Positions 17,849 through 27,263 are shown, numbered from the stretch's first letter. The stretch is 64,000 nt of DNA from Methylococcus sp. EFPC2 (GCF_016925495.1 NZ_CP070491.1:3732001-3796000); one strand, 5' to 3'. Program-made: numbers and translations. The notes: generated by a model from the sequence alone, not told the origin.

Positions 17849-18676
17849 ATGTATACCCAATGCCCCGGCTGCAAAACCGTGTTCCGCATCGACGTGGCAC
17901 GTCTGCGCAGTGCGCACGGCGAGGTGTTGTGCCAGCGTTGCCATATCGTTTTCAATGCGCTGGGCGCATTGTCCGAGACCGTCAGCGAGGCGACTTCCGA
18001 ATCGCCCGGCAATTCCGCCCTGCCGCCCTCGCTTGGGCCGGCGGAGACGGTCGCCACATCGCGCTATGAGCAGGAGATGCGGCAGGACACGGTCCATGGG
18101 GCGGATGGCTTGCCGTCCTTCTCCGCCGATGCAAACCGGCCGGTACGCCGCCGCGTACCCGAGCGGTCTGTGGAAGCGCCTCCCGTCGAGCCCGAGGGTT
18201 CGGCGGACAGCCGGTTCGCCGGCTGGGGCTGGGGGCTGGGCTCCACCGCCTTGCTCCTATTGGCGTTGGGACAACTGGCCGTGTTCGAGGGGCCTCGCCT
18301 GGCCCAGCAGGAAGACTTGCGCGCCGGTCTGGAATGGCTGTGCCGTCCTTTGCGCTGCAGCCTGCCGGAGTTCCACCAGTTGGACCGCATCCGCATCGTC
18401 GACCGCGCCTTGCAGGCTGCGCCCGACGACATCGACGGCTTCGAATTCAGTCTGATCATGGTCAACCAGGCACGCCTGCCGCAAGCCTATCCGACCCTGC
18501 GGCTGGCATTGACCGAGGTCAATGGAGCCCCCATCGCCGTCCGCCAGTTCAAACCCGAAGAATATCTGGGATCGGTCCGTCCGGGCTCCATGCCCGTGGG
18601 CCAGCCGGTGGAGGTCCGCCTCCTGCTGGCGCGCCCGGCCAGGGAAATCGGCGGATTCAGTTTTGAATTGATTTAG
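17849..18676 (+). CDS. Zinc-ribbon (MJ0042-type) membrane protein with DUF3426
   Basis: A 275-residue protein with an N-terminal zinc ribbon, CPGCKTVF...LCQRCHIVF, of the MJ0042 type, a low-complexity region (about 45-120), a single transmembrane helix near 128-150 (GLGSTALLLLALGQLAVF) and a C-terminal DUF3426 domain. The latter includes IRIVDRALQAAPDDIDGFEF and a Pro/Thr-containing Ig-like stretch ending FELI. Function is unknown. Its place directly behind prmA is conserved in many gammaproteobacteria. A strong hairpin terminator follows its stop, so it is the last gene of the aroQ operon. The zinc ribbon should be cytoplasmic and the DUF3426 domain periplasmic. Confidence 0.85.
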   Translation: MYTQCPGCKTVFRIDVARLRSAHGEVLCQRCHIVFNALGALSETVSEATSESPGNSALPPSLGPAETVATSRYEQEMRQDTVHGADGLPSFSADANRPVRRRVPERSVEAPPVEPEGSADSRFAGWGWGLGSTALLLLALGQLAVFEGPRLAQQEDLRAGLEWLCRPLRCSLPEFHQLDRIRIVDRALQAAPDDIDGFEFSLIMVNQARLPQAYPTLRLALTEVNGAPIAVRQFKPEEYLGSVRPGSMPVGQPVEVRLLLARPAREIGGFSFELI

Positions 18677-18691
18677 CTCTTCCAAACCATA

Positions 18692-18718
18692 AGAAACGGC
18701 GCCTAAGGCGCCGTTTCT
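18692..18718. terminator. Bidirectional intrinsic terminator
   Basis: A perfect 12-bp stem, AGAAACGGCGCC / GGCGCCGTTTCT, with a 3-base loop (TAA) lies between the convergent zinc-ribbon and YjfB-like genes. The A-rich and T-rich ends of the stem could act as U-tracts in either direction, so it probably stops the aroQ operon on the plus strand and the YjfB-like transcript on the minus strand. Confidence 0.8.
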
Positions 18719-18735
18719 CGTTCCAGCATCGGCCT

Positions 18736-18948
18736 TCAGGCTCTGACGTCGATATGGTGTCCTAGAGGCCCCTGCGGTTGGGGGGATTCGGGGAGCGCGG
18801 CCGACTGCACGAGCTTCAGGGCATTCGCGCCGTCCTGTTTGATCTGATCGTTGGCCAGTTTCAACACGGAGGTCGCATGCTGCTGCTTCAGGCTGACGCC
18901 GCCGATCATCTCGGCCAAGCCGGCGCTGTTGGCGGTCGAAATATCCAT
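18736..18948 (-). CDS. YjfB-like putative motility protein
   Basis: A 70-residue protein resembling the YjfB (putative motility protein) family: an N-terminal MDISTANSAGLAEMIGG helix, then SVLKLANDQIKQDGANALKLVQ, the conserved alanine/leucine pattern of the family, and a short C-terminal tail. It has no signal peptide or membrane segment. Family members often lie near flagellar or chemotaxis genes, but none are visible here and the family's biochemical role is unknown. The gene stands alone between a terminator and the SPOR-protein gene. Confidence 0.65.
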   Translation of the reverse strand: MDISTANSAGLAEMIGGVSLKQQHATSVLKLANDQIKQDGANALKLVQSAALPESPQPQGPLGHHIDVRA

Positions 18949-19027
18949 GACATGACCTTCGGGTGGTTTGCGGGCAATTCAATTATCGGCCGCATCCGGC
19001 GTTTCTAGAAGGAAAACGGGGCCGTGC

Positions 19028-19783
19028 TCAAGGCTTGCCGGTCGATTTCTGTACGACGCTGTCGATCTGGTTGGTGCGCAGATAGGCGCGCGTTCGGTCC
19101 GCGTCCACCAGGCTGCCAAAGGGGCCTATCTTCACGCGGTGCCAGGGGGTGTTCTCGATCTTGACCGTTTCGATCTTGGACTTGACCTTGAGCTGCGACA
19201 ATTGCGTCTTCAATTTTTCCGCGTCCGCCAGATTAGGAAACGACCCGGCCTGCAGCAGGTAAACCACGCCGGCCGGCTTGTTGCCCAGGCTTTCCTCCTG
19301 CTTCATGCTCTTGATGTCGCTCTCGCCGATGATGACTTCTTTTTCCGGCAAAATCTTGTAAAAGCTGAAACGGGGTTCGGGCGGCTTGGGCGGCGGCGGA
19401 GGGGGTTCGACCGGCTTCGCGGGTGCCTCGGGCTTGACCGGCGCGGGCTCGACCGGTTTTTGCGGCACTTCCGGCTTGCTCGGCGGCAGTTCCACCTTGG
19501 TCACGGCAGGCTCCGCCTTTTTCTCCGGCCTGGCTTCCGGCTTGACCGGCTTCTTTTCTTCCGGCAAGGACTTGGGCGGGATGGGCGGCGCCGGCAGCTG
19601 GGTCGTACGGGGAGGCGGCGGCGCGGGTTCTGCGGCCGTGGGCGGCGGCGTTTCGTCGCCATCGCGGAATATCAGCCAGAGGATCAACACGAGCGCAACG
19701 GCGGCCGCCGGCAGACGCCAGGGAAGTCGGCGCCTGGTATGGCGATGGGGGCGGTAGCCGGGCACCCGGTGTTTGTAATCCAT
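19028..19783 (-). CDS. SPOR-domain inner-membrane protein
   Basis: A 251-residue protein with a basic, histidine-rich N-terminus, one transmembrane helix at about 24-42, a long Pro/Glu/Lys-rich periplasmic linker (about 50-155) and a C-terminal SPOR domain (about 170-245; VYLLQAGSFPNLADAEKLK...WHRVKIGPF). SPOR domains bind denuded septal peptidoglycan, so it probably localises to the division site, like FtsN or DedD. It follows argS closely (10 bp apart) on the minus strand. The same argS-SPOR order occurs in other gammaproteobacteria, where the product is often labelled FtsN-like. I would not call it FtsN without checking for the essential N-terminal FtsN motif. Confidence 0.85.
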   Translation of the reverse strand: MDYKHRVPGYRPHRHTRRRLPWRLPAAAVALVLILWLIFRDGDETPPPTAAEPAPPPPRTTQLPAPPIPPKSLPEEKKPVKPEARPEKKAEPAVTKVELPPSKPEVPQKPVEPAPVKPEAPAKPVEPPPPPPKPPEPRFSFYKILPEKEVIIGESDIKSMKQEESLGNKPAGVVYLLQAGSFPNLADAEKLKTQLSQLKVKSKIETVKIENTPWHRVKIGPFGSLVDADRTRAYLRTNQIDSVVQKSTGKP

Positions 19784-19793
19784 GCGCTCTGCC

Positions 19794-21554
19794 TTACATC
19801 GCTTCCGGCGCGCTGACGTCCAGCAACTTCAGGCCGTTGACCAAAACCTGGCGGACCGCTTCGATGAGGTTGAGGCGGGCATCGCGCAGGCCCGCGTCCT
19901 CGACCAGGAACTGGTGGGCGTTGTAATAACCGTGCAATTCGGCCGCCAGTTCGCGCAGATAGTTGACCAGATGATGCGGCGCCTGTTGCAGGGCGGCACT
20001 TTCGACCACCTCCGGATAACGGCCCAACGTGGCGATCAGCGCGGCTTCGTGGGACTCGGTCAGCTTGTCCAGGTGATCCATGCCGGCGTTCAGATCGCGC
20101 GGCAAACTTTTTTCGTCCAACTGGCGGAACACGCTGCAGATGCGGGCGTGGGCGTACTGCACGTAATAGACCGGGTTTTCGTTGCTGCGGCTGGTGGCCA
20201 GCTTGAGGTCGAAATCCATGTGCGCGTCGGATTTGCGCATGACGTAGAAGAAGCGACAGGCGTCCTTGCCGACCTCGTTGCGCAACTGGCGCAGGGTGAC
20301 GAATTCGCCCGAGCGGGTCGACATCTGCACCTTTTCCTCGCCGCGGTACAGCACGGCGAACTGCACCAGCAGCACGTCCAGCTTGTCGGGTGCACCGCCC
20401 AGCGCCTGCATGGCCGCCTTCACCCGCGGGATGTAGCCGTGATGGTCGGCGCCCCAGATGTTGATGATGCGGTCGTAGCCGCGCTCCAGCTTGTTCATGT
20501 GGTAGGCGATGTCGGAGGCGAAATAGGTCATCTGCCCGTTCTCTCGCACCACCACGCGGTCTTTTTCGTCGCCCAGCCGGGTGGAGGCGAACCAGGTCGC
20601 GCCGTCCTTTTCGTAGAGGTAACCGGCGGCCTGCAATTTCTCCAGGGATCGTCCGACCGAGCCGTCGTCGGTGAGGCGGCGTTCGGAAAACCATTCCTCG
20701 TATTCCACGCCGAACTCGGCCAAATCCTGGCGGATGTCGGCCAGTATGCTGTTCAGACCGGCATCGAAGGCTTGCTGGTAGCCCTCTTCGCCCAACAAGG
20801 TCTTGGCGCGGGCGATCAGGGCGTCGATGTGCAATTCCTTGTCGCCGCCCTGCGGCTCGTCGGGCGGCAGCTCGGCCGTCACCACCGGGGCGGCCCGGCG
20901 CAGGGTGTCGCCGACCTGTTTGTGCAGTTCCCAGGCGATCTCGCGCACATATTCCCCGCGATAGCCATTGCTGGGGAAGGTCAGGACTTCGCCGCACAAT
21001 TCCAGATAACGCAGCCATACGCTGGTGGCCAGGATGTCCATCTGCCGGCCGGCATCGTTGACGTAATATTCGCGGTGCACCGTGAAGCCCGCCGCGGCCA
21101 GCAGCTTGGCGACCGCCGAACCGTAGGCGGCCCCGCGACCGTGGCCGACGTGCAGAGGCCCGGTCGGATTGGCCGAGACATACTCGACCTGCACGGACTG
21201 GCCCGCGCCGACCTTGCTCAAGCCGTAATCGTGGCCGGCTTCGATGATTTGCCTGACGAGCTGGAATTGCGCCGCCGGATCGATGAAAAAATTGATGAAG
21301 CCGGGGCCGGCGATCTCGGCCTTCAGCACGGCGGCATCGGCGGGCAAGGCCGCGACGATTTTCTCCGCCAACTGGCGCGGATTGCTGCGCGCCGCCTTCG
21401 CCAGGACCATCGCGGCATTGCTGGCGAAATCACCGTGCTGCGCGTCGCGGGCACGCTCCACCGTGATCGAGGGCGCCAGGTCGGCGGGCACTATCCCCTC
21501 GGATTTCAGGGTGTCGATGGACGTTTGCAGCAGGGATTCCAGGCGTTTTTTCAT
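19794..21554 (-). CDS. argS: Arginyl-tRNA synthetase
   Basis: A 586-residue class I arginyl-tRNA synthetase. It has the N-terminal tRNA-recognition domain, the HIGH-type motif [15 protein letters not shown] near residue 125, a KMSK-like element around [10 protein letters not shown] and the C-terminal anticodon-binding DALR domain ending [12 protein letters not shown]. It charges tRNA-Arg in the cytoplasm. The length fits the bacterial family. It shares a transcript with the SPOR-domain gene downstream; the 108-bp gap before it (to gspD) contains no gene. Confidence 0.97.
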   Translation of the reverse strand: MKKRLESLLQTSIDTLKSEGIVPADLAPSITVERARDAQHGDFASNAAMVLAKAARSNPRQLAEKIVAALPADAAVLKAEIAGPGFINFFIDPAAQFQLVRQIIEAGHDYGLSKVGAGQSVQVEYVSANPTGPLHVGHGRGAAYGSAVAKLLAAAGFTVHREYYVNDAGRQMDILATSVWLRYLELCGEVLTFPSNGYRGEYVREIAWELHKQVGDTLRRAAPVVTAELPPDEPQGGDKELHIDALIARAKTLLGEEGYQQAFDAGLNSILADIRQDLAEFGVEYEEWFSERRLTDDGSVGRSLEKLQAAGYLYEKDGATWFASTRLGDEKDRVVVRENGQMTYFASDIAYHMNKLERGYDRIINIWGADHHGYIPRVKAAMQALGGAPDKLDVLLVQFAVLYRGEEKVQMSTRSGEFVTLRQLRNEVGKDACRFFYVMRKSDAHMDFDLKLATSRSNENPVYYVQYAHARICSVFRQLDEKSLPRDLNAGMDHLDKLTESHEAALIATLGRYPEVVESAALQQAPHHLVNYLRELAAELHGYYNAHQFLVEDAGLRDARLNLIEAVRQVLVNGLKLLDVSAPEAM

Positions 21555-21662
21555 CGTGCTCTGTAGGGAGGGAAGGGACTCGTGGCCCGGGCATTATCCT
21601 AAAAGGCCTGGCCCACTGGCAATGCGCGGAGTTCGACCGTGCGGGCCGGGACCCGCGTCGAC

Positions 21663-24044
21663 TCATGGCCTTGCGGGCGGTGGGGGGGCGAGGCGGTGCT
21701 CCTGGTAGATGCCGGTGAGGCGGCGGCGGAATTCGTTGGTCACTTCGGCGATGTCGCGGCGCTTCTCGACGACCCGCGGGGTGATCAGCACCACCAGTTC
21801 CTTGCGGTCGTCGGTCTTGCTTCGACTGCCGAACAGATAACCCAGCACGGGGACATTGCTGAGCCAGGGGATGCCGCTCTGACTGCTGTCGACGGTATTG
21901 CTGATCAATCCTCCCAAGGCCAAGGTTTCGCCGTTGCCGACCGCGACCTGGCTCTGAACCTTGCGCTGGGCGAATTGGAAGGTGTTTGTGCCGCCGACGA
22001 CGACCTCCGATGGCGTACTGATTTCCTGGTAGATGTCCATGATGACCAAGCCGCCCGAATTGACGCGGGGCCTGACCTTGAGGGTCACGCCGCTTTCCTG
22101 GTACTGGATGGTGGCGGTCGAGAACGGGTTGGTGGCGCCGGAATTGAGATTGGTGGAAGAGCTCGTCGTGGTCGGCACGCGGTCGCCCACATTGATCTGG
22201 GCTTCCTGATTGTTCAATACCATCAACGAGGGGGAGGACACCACGTTGATCTTTTTATCCTCGGCCAGGGCGTTGACGATCACCTTGATGTCTTTGCCGG
22301 CGAAGGCATAGGCGAATCCGCCCGGTCCTGACGCGGCCAGGGCGGCGTTGGCCGCGTTTTCCAGCAGATTTTTGGAACCCGCCAGCGCTTCGGCGCTTTG
22401 CCCGTGCGTGAACAACCATTGGAGACCGTACTGCAACGAGCCGGTCAGGCTGACTTCGACGATGGTGGCGTCGATCAACACCTGCAAGGGCAGCACGTCC
22501 AGTTCCTTGATGACGGTCTCGATTTCCTTGTAGTCCTGCGCCTTGGCCATGATGATCAGGGCGTTGTTGGACGGGTCGGCGACGATGCGCATGTTGTTGC
22601 CGAGCTCGGTGGCGGTGGCGCCGCGAGCGGTGGTGCGCCGGCTGAAGGAACCCGACGAGCCGCCCGATCCGAGGCCACCGGCTCCCAATCCTCCCGACCC
22701 CGAACCGCTCGCCGAAGAGCCGCCGAGGCCGCCCGTGCCGGAACCGGAAAGACTGCTGCGTCCCCCCGTTCCCGTCGTGGTGCTGCTGGTCGAGCCGGTG
22801 CCGCCGAATGACGAGGAAGATGAGGACGAGGACGCGCCGTCGCCGAAGCCGCTGTCGTCCGCGCCGCCGAATCCGCCCGAGGCACCGCCACCGCCTATGC
22901 TGGCCCCGGAAAGACCGGGCGCCAGCGAGGCGCCGCCGCGTCCGCGTCCCCCGCCCTGGCCGAATATCTGGCCCAGGGTGTTGGCCAGTTCCGCCGCGTC
23001 CACGTTTTGCACCCGGTAGACGTGCATGCTGCCGCTCTTGTCGGTGTTGTAGCGGTCCAGGCGCTCGATCCAGTTTTCCACCTCGTCCAGGTAACGCGGC
23101 TGCGGGCTGACCGCCATGATGGCGTTGAGACGCTCGATAGGCAGCAGCCGGAACATGCCGCCTAGGGGGCCCTTGCCGGCACTCTCGCCCAACAGCTTGG
23201 TCAGTTCTTCCGCGATGGTGACGGCGTCCACGTTGCGCAGCGGAAACAGGGCGACGGCCATGCCGCGCATGAAGTCCACGTCGAACAGGCGGATGGTGTC
23301 GATCACACTCTCTAGTTCGTCGGAGGTGCCGGCCAGCAACAGCAGGTTACGCACCTCGTCGGCGCGTATGATGGATTTGGGCGGCATCAGCGGTTCGACG
23401 ACTTTCTGCATCTCCTGCACGCCGACGTAGCGCAGCGGCACCACCCGGAGCTGATAGCCCGCCGGCAGGTCCCGGCCGCCCAGGCCCAGGCGGGCGCCGG
23501 CCGCGCCCACGGTGCCGGCGGCTTCGGGTTCGATCTTGTACAGCGGGCCGTCCTTGATGAGCACCGCACCGTTCATGCGCAGCAGCATTTCCAGGGTGGG
23601 AATCAGCTCGTCTTCGGCCAGCGGTCGCGTGGTCTGCAGGCTGACCTTGCCGACCACCTTGGGATTCAGCACGTAGTTGAGTTTGAGGGTGTCGCCCAGG
23701 ATCACCTTGCTGACTTCGCCCAGGTCGGCTTCGTCGAAGTTGAGCGTGTATTTGCCTTCCTTGGCCGGCTGCGCCGCGGGGACGGACGGGGAGCCCTGGC
23801 CCACCAGGCCGCCGGAGGGCGGATAGTATTCCTTTTCCTGCCGCGGCTTCGATTCGGCGGCGGGCGGTGCTGCTTCGCTCTCCGCCGGCGGTTCCTGCGG
23901 AAGCAGGACCTTGGGTACGGGCTGCTTTTGGGCGACGGGTCCCAGGTATTCGCAGCCGTTCAGGCTCATGGCCAGCAATGCTATGCCCGCCGCGAGGCGC
24001 TTGGGGTTTGCCGGAACGCGGCGCTTAAGGTTGGGGTGGTTCAT
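21663..24044 (-). CDS. gspD: Type II secretion system secretin GspD
   Basis: A 793-residue secretin that forms the outer-membrane channel of the type II secretion system. It has a lipoprotein signal (lipobox LNGC about residue 31), N0-N2 ring domains, an unusually long Ser/Gly-rich low-complexity insert encoded at about 22624-22960, an N3 domain and the C-terminal secretin domain with VVSSPSLMVLNNQEAQI and VPVLGYLFGS. I start it at 24044; an earlier in-frame ATG would add 17 basic residues before the signal peptide. It overlaps the end of the preceding gspN-like gene by 20 bp and is the last gene of the operon, as in the Xanthomonas xps order. Confidence 0.93.
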   Translation of the reverse strand: MNHPNLKRRVPANPKRLAAGIALLAMSLNGCEYLGPVAQKQPVPKVLLPQEPPAESEAAPPAAESKPRQEKEYYPPSGGLVGQGSPSVPAAQPAKEGKYTLNFDEADLGEVSKVILGDTLKLNYVLNPKVVGKVSLQTTRPLAEDELIPTLEMLLRMNGAVLIKDGPLYKIEPEAAGTVGAAGARLGLGGRDLPAGYQLRVVPLRYVGVQEMQKVVEPLMPPKSIIRADEVRNLLLLAGTSDELESVIDTIRLFDVDFMRGMAVALFPLRNVDAVTIAEELTKLLGESAGKGPLGGMFRLLPIERLNAIMAVSPQPRYLDEVENWIERLDRYNTDKSGSMHVYRVQNVDAAELANTLGQIFGQGGGRGRGGASLAPGLSGASIGGGGASGGFGGADDSGFGDGASSSSSSSSFGGTGSTSSTTTGTGGRSSLSGSGTGGLGGSSASGSGSGGLGAGGLGSGGSSGSFSRRTTARGATATELGNNMRIVADPSNNALIIMAKAQDYKEIETVIKELDVLPLQVLIDATIVEVSLTGSLQYGLQWLFTHGQSAEALAGSKNLLENAANAALAASGPGGFAYAFAGKDIKVIVNALAEDKKINVVSSPSLMVLNNQEAQINVGDRVPTTTSSSTNLNSGATNPFSTATIQYQESGVTLKVRPRVNSGGLVIMDIYQEISTPSEVVVGGTNTFQFAQRKVQSQVAVGNGETLALGGLISNTVDSSQSGIPWLSNVPVLGYLFGSRSKTDDRKELVVLITPRVVEKRRDIAEVTNEFRRRLTGIYQEHRLAPPPPARP

Positions 24045-24666
24045 CGGGTGGCGTCTCTTCATCTTCAGCGCTGTTTTGATCGGGTTCTTCGGCAACCTCG
24101 CCCTCGGGAGGGGGCGGGGCGCCCGTGTTTATCTGGGCTTTGCCTTTGGGCGGAGGGGCGGGGGTGGCGGCTTTCGGCTTGGGTTTGAGCAGCAGCAGTT
24201 CCTTCTGCTCCCCCGCCTGTTCGAGCGTCACCCGGTCTTCGCCGATCTTGACGAGGGTCCAGCCGTTCACCTTGGCGTTGAGCCGCGCACGCTTGTATTT
24301 GTTGCGGGCGTCCATGAACAGCGCGCTCTTGCCCTGCGGGACCAGCACCACGCCCATCAGCTTGAAGTCGAGCGGTGTTTGCTCTGTCGCGCCCGCCAAG
24401 CCCGGCTCTTCGGCTTCCACCGGCCGCCGGCTGTCCTGGAACAAGGGGCGCTCCACCATTTGGCCGTATTCTTCCAGCGCTTTCAGGCCGACGTCGCCGG
24501 CGTCCGCTTCCGCGGCGATTTCGGCTGTGCCGGCGGGCCGGTCCGCCCGGAGAACGGACCGCCGGCTGTGATCGCTCCACCATTCCAGCAGCAGAATCAG
24601 GATCAGCAGTCCGCTGCCGGCGAGCAGGGCCAGGGCGGGAAGATAGGGGCGCAAGGTCTTGGGCAT
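24025..24666 (-). CDS. gspN: Type II secretion protein GspN/GspC-like (XpsN type)
   Basis: A 213-residue bitopic protein with a transmembrane helix at about 9-27, a periplasmic HR-like domain (DFKLMGVVLVPQGKSALFMDA...) and a Pro/Glu-rich C-terminal tail. Position between gspM and gspD, and the small size, match XpsN of Xanthomonas, which links the inner-membrane platform to the secretin as GspC does in other systems. No PDZ domain is visible. Overlap with gspD and the 2-bp gap after gspM show tight operon packing. The symbol rests on position and domain layout more than on a strong sequence signature. Confidence 0.75.
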   Translation of the reverse strand: MPKTLRPYLPALALLAGSGLLILILLLEWWSDHSRRSVLRADRPAGTAEIAAEADAGDVGLKALEEYGQMVERPLFQDSRRPVEAEEPGLAGATEQTPLDFKLMGVVLVPQGKSALFMDARNKYKRARLNAKVNGWTLVKIGEDRVTLEQAGEQKELLLLKPKPKAATPAPPPKGKAQINTGAPPPPEGEVAEEPDQNSAEDEETPPDEPPQP

Positions 24667-24668
24667 GC

Positions 24669-25262
24669 TTAATTCACTCCCCTCATGTAACCGACGACGT
24701 CGAAATCGACGCTGAGCTTGTCGGTCGCCTTGGCCGCCGGCTTGCCGCCGGGCGAGAAAGGCTGGCCCACCCGGATGGGGCGGATGTTGAGGTTCTCGAC
24801 GAAGAGGATGGGAGTGTTGGCTTCGAATGCGTGGAGAACCTGGCGCAGCACCGGTGTACTGCCGGTCATGCGGACCTTGACGGCGACCCGCGAGAACTGT
24901 TCTTCCTTGCGCTCGGGTATTACCTGGGTGCTGATGAGTTCGCCGCCGGCGTCGGTTACCGTCTGTTTGATCAGGGTTTGCAAGTCCGCCGAGGCCAGTG
25001 CGGTGGTGTCGCGCGCGAAGAAACGCTCCTCCTGCTGCCCCTGCTGCCGGATTTCTTCCAGTCTGGCCGTCCAGGCCTCCTTGCCGGCCGCGAGCTTGCG
25101 GAGTTTGGCCAGACGGAATTCCAGTTCTTCTATGCTGTCGGCATAGGAAGCCGTGAGGCTATGCAAGGGCAGCACCACGACGCCCAGCACCAGCAGCACG
25201 GCGCCCGCCAGCAGACCCAGGGCGATGAGGCGCGATTTACTGAGGGGGTATGGCTTGTTCAG
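24669..25262 (-). CDS. gspM: Type II secretion protein GspM
   Basis: GspM of the XpsM type: a short cytoplasmic N-terminus, a transmembrane helix (IALGLLAGAVLLVLGVVVLP), a coiled coil (SIEELEFRLAKLRKLAAGKEAW) and a ferredoxin-like periplasmic domain. It stabilises GspL in the inner-membrane platform. No ATG or TTG precedes the helix in frame. The first GTG (25199) falls inside the helix and would remove most of it. I therefore propose a CTG start at 25262, just after GGAGGG, giving MNKPYPLSKSRL... and 197 residues. It overlaps the 3' end of gspL by 26 bp, consistent with coupled translation. Confidence 0.8.
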   Translation of the reverse strand: MNKPYPLSKSRLIALGLLAGAVLLVLGVVVLPLHSLTASYADSIEELEFRLAKLRKLAAGKEAWTARLEEIRQQGQQEERFFARDTTALASADLQTLIKQTVTDAGGELISTQVIPERKEEQFSRVAVKVRMTGSTPVLRQVLHAFEANTPILFVENLNIRPIRVGQPFSPGGKPAAKATDKLSVDFDVVGYMRGVN

Positions 25263-26337
25263 ATGCCCTCCTGCCGAGTACTTCGCTGGCTATCTGGAAA
25301 CGCTCCTGGCCGCTGGCGACATCTTTGGTCACCGGGGAGACGAAATTGGTGTTCTTGAAGTAGGGGGAAGCCTCGATTTGCGAGATCAGGCTGGAGGCCG
25401 CGGGCGATTGCCCCTGGATGACGACTTTGCGGTCGCGATATTGCAGGCCGTTGAGCCAGGTCTGGTCGGGAATGAGCCGGCTCAGTTCGTCCAGCATTTC
25501 GAGGGTTGCCGGCTCCTCGCTCTTTTTGCGGAGCAGGAAGCCATTCTCATGGGCAAGTTTTTCCGCCTCGGCCTTGATGTCTTCCACTTCCTTTGAAATC
25601 TTGGTCACTTGGCGCACCTCCTGGCGCAACTGCTGTTCCAGGGTGTAGTTGAGCCAGGCGGGCAGGGCGAGTGTCGCTAGCAGCAGCAGCGCGAACAGGG
25701 CCGCCGCGGCGATGTTGACCCGTTGGGGAAGGCGCGAGCGGGGCCTGCGGAATGCCTCCGGCAACAGGTCGTGATTGGCGCGAGCACCGTCGGCGATCAC
25801 CCGTTCGGGCCGCCAGCCGGCGGACGCCAGTTCGTCCAGAGAGGGGTCCAGCTTGGCACGCGGGGTGAGGGCCAGTTCCACCCGAATCTGGCGCGTGTCC
25901 GGCAGGCGTTCGATGAGCTGGATCGAGTAATAGACCTGATCGGCCTTGAAAGGCGTCAGCCGGTCCATCTCGAAAGCCATGACCTGGCGTAGATTTTCGC
26001 TCGCCGCGGCCGGGAGCTTGAAGGTGCGCAGCAAAGATTGGCCCTGGCCTAAGCGCAGACAAAGCTCCGCCTCGTCCAGGTGCGGCGTGGTTTCGTACAG
26101 CTTTTCCCGTTCCCGGGCCGCGCTTTCGTCCAGCGGGAACAGGCCCAGCGGGCGCTCGCCGTTATCGTCGGACAGGGAAACCTGCACTTGCTCGCCGCGG
26201 CGGCTCAGCAGCAGGCGGGCGCGCTGCGGCCAGAGGGACGCGCGCAAGGGTGCCGGCAGTATCGCCGCCAACTCGCCGCCCCACCAGCGGAAGAAGCGGG
26301 CATAATCCAGTTCGATGTGGGAATCCAGTTTCAGCAT
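25237..26337 (-). CDS. gspL: Type II secretion protein GspL (PilN-like fusion)
   Basis: A 366-residue GspL of the short XpsL type. The N-terminal half is an actin-like cytoplasmic domain with the LRQVMAFEMDRLTPF motif also found in PilM/GspL proteins; a transmembrane helix lies at about 207-228, and the periplasmic part is PilN-like, with a coiled coil and the LSRLIPDQTWLNGLQYRDRKV segment. In the T2SS it ties the ATPase GspE to the membrane platform. It lies between gspK and gspM. Because gspE is not in the window, its partner ATPase must be encoded elsewhere. Confidence 0.88.
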   Translation of the reverse strand: MLKLDSHIELDYARFFRWWGGELAAILPAPLRASLWPQRARLLLSRRGEQVQVSLSDDNGERPLGLFPLDESAAREREKLYETTPHLDEAELCLRLGQGQSLLRTFKLPAAASENLRQVMAFEMDRLTPFKADQVYYSIQLIERLPDTRQIRVELALTPRAKLDPSLDELASAGWRPERVIADGARANHDLLPEAFRRPRSRLPQRVNIAAAALFALLLLATLALPAWLNYTLEQQLRQEVRQVTKISKEVEDIKAEAEKLAHENGFLLRKKSEEPATLEMLDELSRLIPDQTWLNGLQYRDRKVVIQGQSPAASSLISQIEASPYFKNTNFVSPVTKDVASGQERFQIASEVLGRRASEQAIPPQ

Positions 26338-26342
26338 GGCGG

Positions 26343-27263
26343 TCAGTTCGCGCCCGGCGTATCAAAGTAACCGAGGGCGCCTGCGGTTTGCGGTTTCCAT
26401 TCGACCACGGCGAGAGGCAGTCCGCTGCGGGAGAACTGGCGGCGGAGCACGGCCTTGAGGCCCGCGCTCGCGCCTTCCGCCGTGCGCGCTTCCAAAAGTA
26501 TGGAAAAGGCGACGTTGGAGCCTTGGTGCATGCGGACGCCGCCGGGGGGTATGTTGAGCGGCGGCGGAGGCACCTCGGGCGGGGTGCTCGCGCGCTGGGC
26601 CAGGTAGGCGTCGACGGCACTTTCGTCCAGGCCGGGCAGGGCGAGCAAGGCCTGGCGGCTGGCATAGGCGGGATTGATCCCGTCCTGCCCGCTATAGAGG
26701 GTCAGCACGGGTTCCAGTCGGGCGTAGAGCGCGGGTGTCATGCCTAACACCATGGCTAATTCTTCCAGTGTTTGAAAATTCTTGTTGCCCGGCGCGTAGC
26801 CCTTACCGGCCGCGGCGTAATCGTCGGCTTCGGCGCCATGCAGGCGTTTGAGGGAGTCGGGGTCACGCCAATCCAGGATGGCATCCGCCAAGGCGTCCGC
26901 CCTGTCGCGGTCCTCGTTCAGCAGCTTGGTCAGCACGGCGCGTAACGTAAGCTCCTGAGTGGTATTGATGTCGATTTTGCCGCCCTCGTCGAGGACACGC
27001 AACCTTACCCGGCCGCCGGGCAGTTCGATTTCCCGCAAGCTGTCCCCTGCGCGCCAGCGCAGCTTGGGGTCGGGAATGCTCAGCATCATCAGGGCGTATT
27101 GCAGGCCGGCGTCCGCCAGCGCCAGGCTGCGTGCGCGGTCCTGCAGGGAATTCAGCAGGCCGGCGTCGCGTTGCAGGCCGAGTGAGAAGCTTCCCGCCAT
27201 GATGCTGAGCAGGGCCACGGCCCAGAGCACGGCGATCAGGGCCAGGCCGCGCATATCCTTCAT
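26343..27263 (-). CDS. gspK: Type II secretion minor pseudopilin GspK
   Basis: A 306-residue minor pseudopilin, the largest one, that caps the T2SS pseudopilus. The prepilin peptide is short (MKDMRG|LALIAVLWAVALL), followed by the hydrophobic helix, and the large globular domain includes GGKIDINTTQELTLRAVL and EELAMVLGMTPALYARL, as in GspK helix-hairpin-helix-like regions. I start it at 27263, where the ATG overlaps the gspJ stop (4 bp), rather than at the upstream ATG. Position 6 after the cleavage glycine is leucine rather than the usual glutamate at +5, which is normal for GspK. Confidence 0.88.
   Translation of the reverse strand: MKDMRGLALIAVLWAVALLSIMAGSFSLGLQRDAGLLNSLQDRARSLALADAGLQYALMMLSIPDPKLRWRAGDSLREIELPGGRVRLRVLDEGGKIDINTTQELTLRAVLTKLLNEDRDRADALADAILDWRDPDSLKRLHGAEADDYAAAGKGYAPGNKNFQTLEELAMVLGMTPALYARLEPVLTLYSGQDGINPAYASRQALLALPGLDESAVDAYLAQRASTPPEVPPPPLNIPPGGVRMHQGSNVAFSILLEARTAEGASAGLKAVLRRQFSRSGLPLAVVEWKPQTAGALGYFDTPGAN

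Noticed and set aside
19782-21566. A 594-codon open frame on the plus strand, antisense to argS
   Set aside because: argS on the minus strand is complete with its HIGH motif and anticodon domain; the antisense product is a GC-skew artefact.
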